A stretch of DNA of 64,000 bases from Mangifera indica (GCF_011075055.1 NC_058144.1:17827307-17891306), one strand, 5' to 3'; counted from the stretch's first letter, positions 22,965-37,016 are shown. Made by a program: numbers and translations. The notes: generated by a model from the sequence alone, not told the origin.

Positions 22965-24020
22965 CAAATTTTAGGCACCCAAGCATATAAATTAGATTAA
23001 ATGGACTAGAAAATGAGTCTTGCATGCCACATTGATCATCTGTTGCATCTTGTTTACAATTGCATGAGTCGTCAAGTAATATAATAGATATCGATCTTGA
23101 AGGGATTAGGAAATCAACTACTATTTAAACTAAGGCTTGGAATTAGCTAAGGAGACTATATTCAGAATCAATTATTCACTCGGATGTAAATAAAGTAAAA
23201 CACTAATACTAAATTGCAATTTAAATAAAAAGTAAAGAAGACAGTTCTGAAGAATTTGTATATGTCAGGTTTCTAGGACTTCGAGTTTGTCAATAACATA
23301 TATGTAAATCTGTAGCATAATGAAACTACTAAAGTAATCAAGATATTATTGTCGGTTGGATATCCTGATTTAACCTATTTCCTTTTGCAAGGTTGACTAA
23401 ATGTGTAACCCTTGATCAAGTTTCTACTTTCATGATAACCTGAATGGTTACTACTCATTATGAGCTATGATTCCAATTACTTTACGAGGAGATGACTTAT
23501 CTCTAGTATTAGTGATCCAAGTTCAAGGAATATGTGCACTAACTCGATACCTACCTTTCAATAGTCTATAGAAGCTTATAAACATGTGTAAAAAAGGGCC
23601 CATATCTTTATCAAAGCATGAAATAACTATTTAGTTAAGCAAAATATAAAGATTTATAAAATAAAAAAGTAATGTACTATAGACTAGTGGGGTTAATAGG
23701 TCCCCTTTAGTTCCTAGAATAAAGAAAACTTAACCACTCATGCTAAATACGTGAACACAATAACAAATATGAAACATTGTATATAAAATAGAAAAACTCG
23801 TATTAAGTATGAATTCGTGATTCTGAAGACTAGTTATTGCTATCGTTGTTGTCATGCATAGTTGTAAGTTCTTCTAATGGCTTTTGAAATACAAACTACG
23901 AATTGTTGAAGCTATTGCTAAAGGCTCTCCACGGAAGTCCCTCTCTTAATAAAGGATGTATGAGGTACTTGGTGCATGCAATAAGTAAATCAAATGAGAC
24001 AATCCTAAGTGTAAGAGATA
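22965..24020 (+). other. Leader region of gypsy element; gag and protease not recognisable
   Basis: About 1 kb separates the primer-binding site from the RT domain. No gag, CCHC or protease motif was seen in any frame, so these parts are deleted or replaced. Confidence 0.5.
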
Positions 24021-24960
24021 TATCGATGGTGAAAGAATTTTTAGATGTATTCCTTAATAGTCTTTTAGTGTTACAATAGAGAGAGAGGTGGAGTTTAGCA
24101 TCGAGTTGGCCTTGGGCATAACACCAATTTCTAAAGGATAATATATAATGGCCCCAAACGAGCTATAGGAAAAAATTGCAAGAGCTATTACACAGTGGAT
24201 TCATTAGACTAAGTCACTCACCGTGGGTTGCACTGATCTTATTTGTGAAGGAAAAAAAATGATCAATGAGTTAGTGCATTGACTATAGGGAGTTGAATAA
24301 AGTGATAACAAAGAATTAATACCCACTTTCGAGGATTGATGACTTATTTAACCAACGTAAGGGTGTCTTAGTATTCTTCAAGATTGATTTAAGGTCAGGA
24401 TATCATCAAGTCTGGGTTGTTGAGCAAAAGATACCTAAGACTGTATTTAGAATAAGATATAGGTATTATAAGTTTATGATTTTGCCCTTCAGATTAACAA
24501 ATGCTTTAATAGTATTTATGGACCAAATGAATAAAGTATTCCAAGATGGCCTAGATAAGTTCATAGTGGTGTTTATAGACAACATTCTAGTATACTTGAG
24601 AACTTGGGAGGACCATGCATAACATTTGTGATTTATGTTATACAAGCTCTGAGAGAGACAATTGTATGTAAAGTTTTCTAAGTGCAAGTTTTAGTTGAAC
24701 AAAGTTCCTTTTCTTGGACATGTGGTCTCAATGAATGGTATCTTGGTGGACCCTAGCAAAATAGACAGTGTTTTAAAGTGGTAGAGGCCTAAGATAGTTA
24801 AGAAGGTTATACGTTTCCTTGAGTTGGCAAGATACTATAGGTGGTTCATTGAGGGTTTTGCCAAGTTTGCACAATCGCTCCCAAAGTTGACTAACAAGGA
24901 TATTCTTTTTAGGTGGTCTAATGTTTATAGGCAAAGTTTTTAGAAATAAAGAGGAGATTG
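24020..24960 (+). pseudogene. Ty3/gypsy reverse transcriptase relic (Tekay/Del-like)
   Basis: The frame order gives EFLDVFLNSL, REVEFSIELALGITPISKG and an RT core relic ([17 protein letters not shown], diverged; [14 protein letters not shown] as [14 protein letters not shown] near 24380). Later landmarks are FGLTNA-like text, [10 protein letters not shown] near 24570-24600 and FLGHVVSMNGILVDPSK near 24715. The highly conserved YIDD/FIDD box reads FIDN. Stops and frameshifts occur throughout. Homology stops near 24960. Confidence 0.75.
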
Positions 24961-25176
24961 ACATGAAGTCCCATCTTAGCCATTGTAATACCCACAAATT
25001 CATCCAAGGTTATTTTAGTCTTTTAGATTTGCTTGTGTTTTATTGTGCTTAATAAGCTGTGCATAGATGGATTTAGGCTTGCACAACCTTGTGGGAAGGC
25101 CATATCCTCGTCTATATGATGACAAAGGTAACATGGTCTTTTGTCATTCGATGTTTCATTATTGATTAAGTGTGGA

Positions 25177-27560
25177 TGTTACACCCCTTTTCAAATATAT
25201 ACACCTAACTGAAATATGACCTAAAGAGACATGGTTAACTAGAGCATTTAATTTAAAACTACATAGATTAATGCGTGATCATGAATGACAAAGCATGCAA
25301 ATAGGTGATATCTGAAAAATGCCTTATTTATTGAAAATATAAATTAAAAAGTGTCTAAAATCCCATACATGTAATAAGTAAGCTGGAAATAATTAACAAC
25401 TATATCTGAAATAATGAAATATTAAAAAATTGAAATAAAACATGAAATGACTTTATGTCTTCACCCTCGCCCTTGCACAATTGTTTATTGGACCATTGAA
25501 TTCTTTGCTTGCCTCACTACTCATCTCTAGCTGTAAAATATATAAAAGAGAACATATGAGTAAAAATACTCAATAAGTTGGTGGCCTTTCGATACCTTAA
25601 ATAATCATGAATAAAGACTGATAAAACTTGGCATCCTATTTGTAAGCTTGATGTGGTCACAAATCAGGACCTTGGTGCCCTAACATAGGCTATCTACAAA
25701 ATCCCCAGGCCTAAATTGAGTTTGGCATATTTGATACCTTAGTGAAAACATAAAACACCTTATGTATCACTATCTATCGTGCCTTACACATATACCATAC
25801 TACCTACTAGGCTTATTAACTAGGATACCTTGATCACATAGGGAAAACTCTGGCAGTAGTCATTTCCTTTACCATATATACTGATTGGAACTGTTATCTA
25901 ACCTATCCAAGGTTGACCCTTACCTTGGGTACATATGTGGTGTATCATGTTGATCACATAAGGAATAACTAAAAGTCATAATCCATACCATGCACACATG
26001 AACTGAACTAGATGGCTATATGTCTTGGCTTCGAGTGCATGATGCATCTCATAGGTATCTGACTCCTAATGCTTTCACGATATTGTTACTACTGCACATA
26101 GCTGGTGACTATCTAAATATGTACTACTATCCATAACTTATTTGACTTTCTATCTGAATTTGACTCAGTCCGAGTTTTTGTCGTCGTCCACTTATTAAAG
26201 CACCTATTCTATGCCTTTCTTGATTATCTTATTTTATTATGCTTCTTTCATCTTCCTTATTGATTTTTCCCTTTTATACACATAGCTTAAGGGTAAAATT
26301 GTCTTTTATCTCTTCTTGAAGGTATATGATTGTGCGCTTACCTTCCTATGCTAGTATGCTTCTTGGTAGATATATAGGGGTGGGTGACATTTAGCATATG
26401 ACCGTGTATAGAGCAGGTGAACATAGCGAGTTGCTTTAGCCATACTCCTTGTGTACAACAAATCACATGCATAATTTTGATGCATATCGTCCACTTTTGA
26501 AAAGCCAAACATGGGCGTACATCCCAAACCACATAATCGTGCATGTCTCCTATTAGAATAAGCACAAAAAATACAAAGATTCCTTATTTTTCTTAAGCGA
26601 CACACGGACATGTATGAGGCCATACACGACCATGTATCGCAATTTGAAAATCATGTCTTAAGGCTTCTACATAGATCAAATTGGAATTTCATGGTATTCA
26701 CTCACAATTAACAAGTCTTTAACACCCTAGATTATGTTATGTAGCCCTAAAACATATCACACATTACACAACTCATCAAATCATGCATGAATTAAAGTAT
26801 TTATACATGTATATTTAGCCAAGGCAATCCAACAAGGTTTACTCATGATAATACATACCATCCTCCTTTCGAAATTCAAATATGCACATATATCAAGCCA
26901 TTAATCTATAACTGCACCCTTAAGTAATCATAAATATCATATGACCTAACTATATGGGCATATTAAGGTATTTTGATCGGTTACTTGAGAAAATGAGAAC
27001 ATATATCTCTAACAATCTCTCTATGCTTTATGATTCATAAAATAATAGAGATTCACACATAAATTCACTTAGAATTCATTGTATAAACATCTAGTCATCA
27101 ATTTTAACTTGATCCTTCCAAAAACAGTTGAATAACAACTAAAAAGACCTCAATTTGTCTTTTGGCAACTATCTTCTTTCTCTCTCATGACTGTGACATT
27201 TTTAGTGATTGGTGGTGGCTTCTCCAATATCTAGAAGGCTTTCCTCTCACTGCTCTCTCTTTACTATGGTACGGTTGTACGTGAAAAATGAGAGAAATTA
27301 AGTTTTGTCATATTATTATTTTGCTTTCTAGATGTGATACATAGACGTGTATTGACTATACATGGTTATGTATCGTGTTCATAACTAAGGCAACTGTCGA
27401 TTTTGCTATGATTACAATCTTATCTATAATTTGAATTTCTATTGATGATACATTGACATGTATACCCCTATACACAGGCATGTATCAGGCTAAAAATTCA
27501 ACTACATAATTTAAAGGCAAGAGAAATGACTAAAATGCCCTTGGGCTTACCTATCTCGTA
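25177..27560 (-). repeat. Reverse-oriented gypsy 3' LTR (about 2.4 kb)
   Basis: The outer end is TGTTACACCCCTTTTC, akin to the start at 11029. The pol C-terminus of the same element abuts on the right. The inner LTR edge is approximate. It contains several decayed ACAC..GTGT palindrome-like motifs (26610-26640, 27340-27490). Confidence 0.65.
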
Positions 27561-28069
27561 TTATATGAATTTTGTATTTGAAATTCACTCAAATAAGTGT
27601 GAGAACTGCTGCCACATATCTTACTCGACCTCTTATATGGCCTCTTTAACTCTGTGATTCCTCCAAAAGACCTTTACTAAAGGAATCTGCTTACGTCTGT
27701 GTTTCTTAACTTGCTTATCTAGGATCTGAACTTAGAGCTCCTCATAAACCAGACTACCCTTAAGCTAGATATCCTTGACACTAAGCACATGAGTTGGGTT
27801 ACTGATATACTTATGTAATAATATACATAGAACACGTTATGGATGTGATCCATACTCGCTAGTAACACAAATTGGTAGACAACCTTACATACAAGCTCCA
27901 ACACCTCAAAAGGTCTTATAAATCTCAATGTTAACTTGCCTTTCTTATAGAATCTCGTGACATGCTTGTAGGGGGCCACTTTGACAAATACCTTATCATA
28001 AACCTAGAACTCAAGATCTCACCTCCTGTGATATAAATAGCTCTTCTGATGGTCTTGAGCCTGCTTCAT
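27560..28069 (-). pseudogene. C-terminal end of a Ty3/gypsy polyprotein, minus strand
   Basis: The minus strand reads QKSY.YHRR.DLEF, then the open stretch 27719-27979 with VAPYKHVTRFYKKGKLTLRF, RPFEVLELVCKVVYQFVL and SMDHIHNVFYVYYY. Next are VQILDKQVKKHRRKQIPLVK and a WxNH-EAxWE type end. This is the integrase C-terminal region of Tekay/Del-like elements. The upstream part of pol is cut at about 28069 by the next element. Confidence 0.85.
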
Positions 28070-29510
28070 TAAAAAGGGAGAGATTGTTGACTCAAGGAGT
28101 TGTGCTTTTATTTTGATGATAACAAATTAATATGTCTCTAATCATATTAACTAATGACTTTACTTGAGTGTGAGTTTAGATTGCAAGAATTCATCAAATG
28201 TATTTGAAGGAGTATCAAGATGAAAATCAACAACAAGACTTGAATGAAGAATTCTTGAAGATTTGAAGGAAAACTCAAGTCAAGGTAGATGATTTTTAAT
28301 TTTGAAGCATTAGTCTTGATTAGAGTATTTATTTGTATGTAAAACCTCACACAAAAATTTATTCTCATATTCTTCACATTTTAGGTTAAAATTTCATTTT
28401 TCAAACTTATTAGGTTAAGCCAAATTTTTATCACAATTAATTAACTCATTTAAAATGATGAAGTTTTGTGAACTATATTTTCATGTCTCAAAGTTGGTTA
28501 TGAAAAAGTTCTCAAAATGAGTTGAACTATTACTTTTCAAAGGTTCAGGGGGGAAATTGAAAATTTTCAAAATTAAGAGGGTAAAATGTAATAAAATTTG
28601 ATTGACCGAATTTAACTAGTTGAATTTTTTGATGGCAACTTCTGAATTATCTAGAAGCCATGTATTTTGGCTTTTAGAAATTCGATCAATTGAATTCCAT
28701 CTAGTTGACTGAATTGTGCTATGAATTTTTAACAACTAGTACCATGTAAACATCACAAAAGTGTTATATCACATCTGGCTGATCGAATTACACCTGATCG
28801 ATTGAATTTTGCTTTTTCTGGAAAGTTAAAAAGTCTAGTTTTACGCACAACAGTAACTTTCCTCATTTTCCCTTATATAAATCCAATCAAATCTACTTAG
28901 GAACAACTTTTGTCATAAAAAACTTTCATATATGTGAGAACAAATTATTATTGAGCTATTCACTTGCAAATCCTTTTTTCTAATCAAAACCCTTGTTTAT
29001 ACATTTTTTGATCTCATTTGTATTGGGTTGTATTAAGCTTAAATTTTCATGTATATTTATACTAAGCTTACATTTTCATATACACTTTTTGAGAGAGCTT
29101 ATTTTTTGAATTCATACAAAAAATTTGTACTATAAAAGAGTGAGGCTCACTCTTGAAAAGACCATAAAATTTTTAGTGAGAGAAATTGAGTTTTAGCACT
29201 TATAAAGGTTAATAACACCTTAGAAGCTATTTGTGTTGTGAAGAAAAGTTTGGTTGGGGTTTTGTCAACCAAGGATTAGTGGAATACTCCAAGGAAGATA
29301 GCTTGGGGGAATGAACGTAGGTTGGGTTGTGCTGAACCACTATACATCACGCGTTTGATTTTATCATCCCTCAAACTTATATTTTGTATTATGTTATTTT
29401 GATTGTGTTGATTATTTGAAATATCTCTTGGTTGTAACCTCTCCTAACCAATAGGTGTGTTACAAAAAAAAGGCAAGAGTTCCTCTATTTTATAGGGCTC
29501 GGGGAAAATT
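28069..29510 (+). repeat. Ty1/copia LTR, SIRE-like, with polypurine tract
   Basis: The polypurine AAAAAGGGAGAGA directly precedes TGTTGACTCAAGGAG (LTR start about 28085), as at the 3' LTR of copia SIRE elements. TTATATAAATCC near 28870 could be the LTR promoter. GAACGTAGGTTGGGTTG...CTGAACCACTATA near 29310 is a familiar landmark of this LTR class. The right end was not resolved. Confidence 0.6.
28600..28810. repeat. Repeated GATCGA(T)TGAATT-like motifs in the LTR
   Basis: At least six degenerate copies of GATyGAyyGAATT in both orientations lie within 210 bp, upstream of the putative TATATAAA. Confidence 0.55.
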
Positions 29511-29678
29511 TTTTTTTATTATGCCTTGTAACACTTTTAATTAGCCATTCACACAAACTAGTCCTACCAACCGAGTAGATTTTCATCAACTTAATCACAA
29601 TTAACAAAATAAATACTTAATAGTAACCATCATAAAAATTACAACCCACAGAAACTTTATAACCAATTTCAACGACTA

Positions 29679-29679
<1 letters not shown>

Positions 29680-29720
<41 letters not shown>

Positions 29721-29847
29721 ATCACATATATCCAATAATCAGAAAGATATATATATTTTCATGAGTATATACTATCCATCAGATAGAGATATAGACACAT
29801 TAATACAATAACTACATATATATATATATAAAAACCAAAAAAAAAAA

Positions 29848-29882
<35 letters not shown>

Positions 29883-29900
29883 TAAAGTCACATATATATA
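29680..29900. repeat. TA and CA microsatellites
   Basis: Long TA runs at about 29682-29715 and 29850-29868 and a CA run at about 29866-29882 lie inside the LTR. Confidence 0.9.
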
Positions 29901-30477
29901 TGCATATAGACATCAAAAAAACATATAAATTGATAAAAATGTGGTGCCCTCCTCTTATAGCCTCATGTCTTGCTAGTGCTCCCCAGGAACTTCTGTTGCA
30001 ACTCTTTACTTGTAAAATATTAAATTAAATGAAGTGAACAACCACAACTCAGTAAGAAAATCATACTCAATACTCAAAGCATTTTATACCAGTACTAATC
30101 TCTTCTATACTCAGGGTGTCTGGCTATTCACATACAAGATAATTTACACGGAACACGCATTAACCACATATTATAATTCTCTTCATTCATACATTTATTC
30201 CTTTTCTTACTATACAAGTATGATTTACTCACTATGATTTATGCATATATGAGTGCTATGACTTTTCTATTTTCTGATCGTACATCTTTCTCAACTCTTT
30301 ATCAGCCACATAGGCTTGCATGCATGATTCTAATGCAAATGACTTTTATAAAATATTTGCTAATTCTTTTTTTTTGTTTGTCAAATATTTTCAGACTAGT
30401 CTAGACTACATATGACAATACACGCAGTCACCATATGAGATACAATCCTCTCTTACACACATAGTTTACTATTTGTC

Positions 30478-30618
30478 TTTGTTGTCCATACAGTACAACT
30501 AAAATTTTTCTTTGTTGTCCACACAGTACAACTGATATTTTTTTGTTGTCCACACAGGACAACTAGCTGTCCACACAGTACAACCGATATCTTTCTTTAC
30601 TATCCACACAGTACAACT
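30478..30618. repeat. Short tandem array around TGTCCACACAGTACAACT
   Basis: Five degenerate copies of TGTCCAyACAGTACAACT occur with irregular 25-40 bp spacing. Confidence 0.75.
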
Positions 30619-31603
30619 TGCGTGTAAGGATTTTAAGCATGCTTTCTACTTTCTTGTATCATATAAGTCATTATAAACCAAAAACACTTGTTTTCCATTT
30701 TCCAAAAACATGCATAACTTAGAAAATGTTTTTCCTCTTTCTTTATTTTTTTGAAATCATACATATGCTATGATTCCTCATGTATACATGTATAACCATG
30801 AGATGAAATATGTCTATTCATTGTTTTTTCTTATTTTTTTCAAGCCTCATAAAGCATCAGATTATTTTCTCATGTATTTATATATATCTCATGCATTCCA
30901 TATGAATATACATATTTATTATAATGGTTTTTGCACATATCATGCATATAATTAAGCAAAATTAACCTACATCATATTTAATGACACTTTTACCCTTATG
31001 GTTAAAAATTACATGCTTACCCTTAGTGCAAATTCTTTCATCAATTCATCATTTCTCACATATTCAACACACAAAATCCACTAAGCTAACCCTAGAAATA
31101 TGAAATGTCTAAAATACCCTTATGGCCAAAAATTACATCATAAGTCCTAATTAATTTCTTTATTCTTTTAAGCATAAATTACCTTAATTCTAATACTCTA
31201 CACACTTATGCAAGTAAAGACTATTTAAATAACCTAACTCAAATTACTTCAAGTATGTAAAGTATGAAATTCTTACATTTTCTTTACTAATTAGGTGATT
31301 TAAGTCTATCCTCCTTTTTTTCTTCTTCCTAGCAACGTTAATAAACCAAAAACATAATCATCCCTGTGATTTCTCCTCCTGTGCTATTATTTATAAATAC
31401 ACAGGCGTGTATTCCAACTAACATGAGCATGTGCCTCTTCAGATAGCTATTTCACTTTCCTTTTCTATTCTCTTCTTGATCGTTATACTTCTCAAAGGTA
31501 TTTTGGTTTTTTCACTCTACATACAGTCATGCTAAAATTATACACGGGTAGTCAACATGTCTAAGTTTACTACTTACTAGTCAATGATGTCCAATAGTTG
31601 TTA

Positions 31604-31834
31604 GATTACTGGAAAGCTCGACCCAAATTATGGAGATCACATGCACAAACATATGTCTCATACCACACAGTTGTGTATCGAATCCAAAATTCAGATACAT
31701 ATACATATATATATATATGTCATCGGATCACTAGAAAACTTGACCTAAATTATGGAGATCACATACATATACGTGTATCCTATACCACACGATTGTGTAA
31801 CGAATCCAAAATTCATATATATATATATATATAA
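31604..31834. repeat. Two tandem units of about 122 bp ending in TA runs
   Basis: Units beginning GATTACTGGAAAGCTCGACC (31604) and GGATCACTAGAAAACTTGACC (31725) share AATTATGGAGATCACAT and CGAATCCAAAATTCA. A TA microsatellite ends each. Confidence 0.8.
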
Positions 31835-32473
31835 TCATGTCAAAGCTTTGAGCATCAAAGACTAGGTTTGATCATCCCATATACATCATATAAACAATGA
31901 AACCTCAACTATCATAATAGAACTGAAACTCCACATTCAATCATTCTGAAATCTCATTACCATAACCCTTGTATGCCTCTAAATTTGTCAAATTCATATC
32001 AATGAAAATGGTAAAGGGAATAGATCCTACTTACTCTATATGCTACAGATTAAACACATAAGAGGCCTCCTTCTCTCTAGCTTTCCCTTCTCCACATCAC
32101 CGAAAAACAACCACTATAACTACAATCATAGAGCCCAGTTGACCAACTCTCATGTTTTCTCCTTTTTTGGAACAATCGTGCATTCAGGGATTAGGAATAA
32201 TAATACCTGTATCACACCAATGTACCTTATTTAAATTGGAAATATGTAACACTGTACATAGGTGTGTGCTCCACCACACATGGTTATGTATGGCATAATT
32301 GATATTTTGCATGGAATTCTTTTATTCTGACTAATGTGGTGATGACACATTGGCATGACCTCCTTATGCATAGTCATGTGTCACCTAAAACTTGCACTTT
32401 GACTTAAAAATCACAATTAATCCTTTATACATAAAGGTTATTTTACCTTTGAGATGTACCTATAGGTGTTACA

Positions 32474-33290
32474 GATGATTAGCAGGCTCAAGGTAAGGAC
32501 TTAGAAAACATATCCTCGAGATGTAAGGGATCACTAGATGAATTGAAGCATAGTTTCGAATGATTGGTGAAATGATAGGATATAGATACTTGTTAAATAC
32601 ATATAGGGTCCAAATAACCCAGAATTACATGTGAAGAAAAGAGATGTCCCTTGGAATAAGAAATAAGATACCACCCAAAAAACATAAAAAGAATAGGATA
32701 TATTAGAGATGGGGTTGTCATGAAGGAACATGATGACATAGGCTTTTACCCATATATAGGGTAATGAGATAGCTTTAGAGATGAGTCACTTGCCTTAGGG
32801 ATAAAATCCCTACATCAGTCTAGTTTGATCGATATAAAATGATGATAACAACAAGTGGAAAGAAACAAAACACATCACCATGTATGTATTAGATAATAAG
32901 TGCATGTTGGTATTTCATGTCATCCAAATTAAGGAAGAGACAAACCTTAGATGATGAGAGAAAGTAATTAGGGAACGTCTGTGATGATAAGGGAATGAGG
33001 ATGAATTTCCTTTGGAGATATGAAACTAACATTGATTGCAAAAGGAAGAAAGTCAAGTTCACCCTTGTTGAGGGTGAAAGGTGTAGCTTTGGTAGAGGAC
33101 AAATATGCAGCATAATAATAAGCTCACGAAAGCAAGAAAGATGATACAAAAAGGACACATTGGATTTTTAGCTCATGTAGCAGTAGCGCTAAGATAAAGA
33201 CTCTTGATTTGAAAGATATACTAGTCATCCAAAATTTCTTAGTTGAATTTTCAGATGAGCTATGAGGGTTAACACTTGAGAAAGAAATAG
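32474..33290. other. Unassigned sequence before gypsy RT relic
   Basis: No primer-binding site or gag motif was recognised after the preceding LTR end. It is probably decayed internal retroelement DNA. Confidence 0.4.
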
Positions 33291-34705
33291 ATTTAAACAT
33301 AGCACTGGGCACAACACAAATTTCGAAAGCCTATATAAAATGGGTCTAACTAAGCTATAAGTGTTAAAAAATAGCTCTGAGAATTGTTAAATAGTAAATT
33401 TAACGTATTGACCCACTTTCCTTGGGAAGGTCTAATCTTATTCGTTAAGATGAAATATAGGTCTTTAAGAGGTGTATAAATTACTAAAAGCTCAATAAAG
33501 TGATAATAAAGAATAAGTATCTATTGCCTAAGATTGATGATCAGTTTGACCAACTAAAGTGAAAAGTTTCTTAGGATTTACTGCATACTAAGAAGATTTT
33601 TTGAGAGGTTTGCAAGATTAGCTAGACCAATCACAATTCTTACAAAGAAATATACCAAATTTCAATGAATGAAAGCTTATGAGGAAAGCTTTCTAGGACC
33701 AAATAAATGATTGTTATCAACTCCTATTCTTGTACTAACAGAAGATGGTATGGAGTTTGATGTCTTTAGAGACGTTTTACAATGTTATGAGAATAATTTT
33801 GATGTATTGAGGCTGAATAATATCATATTCCTCAGGACAGCTGAGGAATATAAGAATAGATACCCTACACATGAGTTAGAGTTGGCAGTCATGGTGTTTC
33901 CCAAAGATTTGGTGTTACTACTTATGTGGGGTAAAGTGTAACATCTATACCAACTATAAGAGCGTGAAGTATTTTTTCACATAGTAAGAATTGAACATAT
34001 GACAGTGGTTGTGGCTAAAGTTAGTCAAGAATCATGATTAGGAGATAAGATACCACTTTAGGAAAGCCAATGTTATAGCTGATGCATTGAGCAAAAAAGT
34101 CACCTTGGTAGAGATATCTACATAGAGAGTCTTGCAATAAGAGATAGTCAAGGAACAGATTAGGATAGAGTTTTCATTCAACTCTGATTGGTGAGATTCA
34201 ATCTATTTTGATAAAGGATGAATGATGTAAAAGGATTAGAAAGAGAGCTGACAGAAGGCTTCAAAATTGAGTTTCAGGTTAAGAAAGGGATTTTAAAAAT
34301 TTGAGACCAAGTATGAATTCCTTAGGTAACCAAATTAAGATAAAAATTCTAACTAAGGCTCATAGTTCCCTTTACATGACATATTCTAAGAGTGTAAAGA
34401 TATACCAAGATATAAAGAAGAGTTTCTAGTAGTTTAGCTTGAAGAAAGATGCAGGTGAGTTCGTAGCAAGATATCTCACCTATTAATAAGTCAACGCTGA
34501 ACATAAAAAACTGTCAGGACTATTGTAGCCTCTAAGTATACTTAAGTAAAAGAGAGCACATTTTGATGGATTTCATAGTTGGGCTCTTAAGAATTCAGAA
34601 GGGGTATAATATGCTTTGGGTGATTATGGATTGATTAACTAAATTAGTTCATTTTCTGCCAGTCAAGGATACTAATTTCACTATAACACTTATAGGTAAA
34701 ATTCA
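33290..34705 (+). pseudogene. Ty3/gypsy pol relic (RT, RNase H, start of integrase)
   Basis: Recognisable pieces are ALGTTQISKA and KNKYLLPKIDDQFDQL (RT, with an internal deletion), FLGFTAYY, and 33711-33941. The last includes RNase H-like YPTHELELAVMVF. Then come DYEIRYH-like RKANVIADALSKK (about 34060-34110) and integrase HILMDFIVGLL..LWVIMD.LTKLVHFLPVKD (about 34555-34680). Sequence homology stops at 34705, where an LTR begins. The missing integrase C-terminus may be the piece at 47885. Confidence 0.75.
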
Positions 34706-37014
34706 AAGGCATAATAGTTATTTTGCATGAGTATGATTGATTTATGAATGAATTTAAAGTGAATTTAATGTTGAAGTGTGATTTTTGGTAACACATGTCC
34801 GTGCTTGGAGAGAACACATCTATGTGTCACATTGCCATATTAGTCGGAAGAGTTAAATGTCACATAAGATTTGAATTAAGTATGGTGGACCCACGCCCAT
34901 GTATGGTGTTATGCAAAATCAGTTTTTATTTGACACGTTTGTTGTGTTTTAAGTTTTTTATCCTTATCCAAATGCACACGTTTTTCTCAAATGATAAAGA
35001 AAATTTTGAGGTTGATCTTTAGGCCTTCTATTGGTAGCTTCAATGATGTTTTTTGGCAAGGGACAAAACATCAATGATAGAGAAAAGGAAGGCCACTAAT
35101 CAAGTAAGTGGGATGTCTCTCTACTAGTTATTTCCTGTTGTATAGACTAAGGAGTCTATCTTTTGATGATTTGTACTTGATACTTTTGATTTTATATTGT
35201 ATGAAAGATATTAAATATTGAGTGTTGATGGAATAACAAACTTAGCATGGTGATATTGAATATGGAATCAAGTATTATATGTTCAAAGTATCACATATTT
35301 CATGTTGAAAGTGAATTATAAGAGAATGATCATGTGTAGTTATGAATAGAGTATTTGACATCTTTATTTATGGTTATTTTTTATGTCTTGTGTGTGGTGT
35401 AATACTGTAGTTCATTGACCGATCATACTTGCTAAATAAGATGAGTGAAAATAGTTAAATTTCATGTTTGATCTATGTCTTTTGTTTGTGGCAATATTGT
35501 AGGGATTACTAGTGATAAATGTCTGAGATATACGTGAGTAGACCTATTGAATCGATATTGAGATTATATCAACTTGTACAGATCGAATTAGCTTTGACTT
35601 TTAGGTATACATTTCAGCTTCTAAGTTTTGACACACAACCATGTGATATAGGACACACGTCCATGTACACAAACCCTAGAATTTAACTTACGTTTTTTGG
35701 CAATTTAATGACTATTGGATATTGTTGACTATTGAGCAGTCAACTATGACATAAAGTTTGCCCTTATATGACATTTGTGCAATTGTATGTGTTGTGAATT
35801 AACAAAAATACCCTAAAGAAGTAGAGCGATCAAGATGAGTTAAGTTTGAAAAATATGCTAAGTCTAGAGAAATGGGCATATGCCCATGTCTGAAGACACA
35901 CACCCTCATGTATAAGTAATTTTACTTACACAGGGAGAGGCCATGAGAAAAGAGGGTTATGTATAAATTATCAGGCTAACACGTAAGTGTATTCTAGATA
36001 ACATGTTCGTGTATAAAGAGCAAATTAAAAAAGAAAGGGGGAATTAAGCAAAATGCTTGAAGGTTAGTCTCGAGAGATACTACAAATATTTTGGGTACAC
36101 AATAGTGCCCTACGTACCAAAAGATGAGTTAATAGTTAAGCACAGGGTATGATTATGGTGAAAGCGAAATCAAGGTAAAGATGAGATGAAGCTCGAGATG
36201 TATACATGCTAGACTTCTTAAGATTGTTATGAGGAGGCACCTTGAGTACATCTTCCTTACACTACGTGCAGTAGGCCCACCCACTATTAGACATTATACC
36301 TGCAGTAGAGCTCATTTAAGATTATGTTTAGGTTTAGTGGATTAGTCAATGCTCATATGAAGAATGTGCCAAATCCCTGTATTCAATATACTCTAGTTAG
36401 CCTAGTATAAAACTATGAGACATAACTTTTAGATGATGATGCTTTCACTAATAGATGAAATGATCATGTCAGAAAGGAATCTAGAGGAGTGGTTCTTTAA
36501 TGTTTGAGCAATACATAGTTGACCCTAAAAATTATATGGTCATACTAGTTTGGAATCTAAAAAATGGTTCTTTAAAGATCGAATGGATCATAATTTGACT
36601 TGAGAGTTATGACATATAGCCTAAAGGTTCTCGAGTTTAATATAATACAAATATATCATCCTAATGGGAGTTTAGAAAAAGACTCTGGATGATAGAATTA
36701 GCATAGGTCGATCTAAGGGTATTTATGTTATTTTACTTATTATTAAGTCTATGTATGCATTTTTCTTTTAGATGTATTTGACTACACACTATACGGGTTA
36801 TATTTTATGTTTATGCTTTCTTATGGACATATTTTGTTTGTTTCCATTGAACTTTCATAAGGACATTTTTGTAATTTCATGAAATTTTATAAATGATGTT
36901 TTTATTCAATAATTTTTGCGATTTGTTATGAGTTTTAAAATGTATGTGTGCTTAGTTTGTCAATATAGTAACATCTTCCTTTGGAAGGCAATACTTTTAA
37001 AATGAGGTGTTACA
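34706..37014 (+). repeat. Gypsy 5' LTR (left end truncated)
   Basis: It ends AATGAGGTGTTACA and is followed by a primer-binding site. The last kilobase matches 45766-47880 (for example TAGATAACATGyTCGTGTAT and AGTCTCGAGArATACTACAAATATTTT). No TGTAACACC start is seen at the left. Confidence 0.75.
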
Positions 37015-37016
37015 AG

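Larger units (their letters stand above)
29527..32473 (-). repeat. Large gypsy LTR (about 2.9 kb), reverse orientation
   Basis: It starts TGTAACACTTTT and ends TATAGGTGTTACA. Its layout matches the reverse-oriented LTR at 25177 (TACTTGTAAAATAT and ACTCAGTAAG-type text near 30010-30060). No 5-bp target duplication is visible, so a clean solo LTR is not proven. It is very rich in simple repeats. Confidence 0.6.

Noticed and set aside
29527..32473. Clean solo LTR with target duplication
   Set aside because: Terminal TG/CA motifs are present, but flanking 5-mers do not match (left TGCCT, right GATGA).
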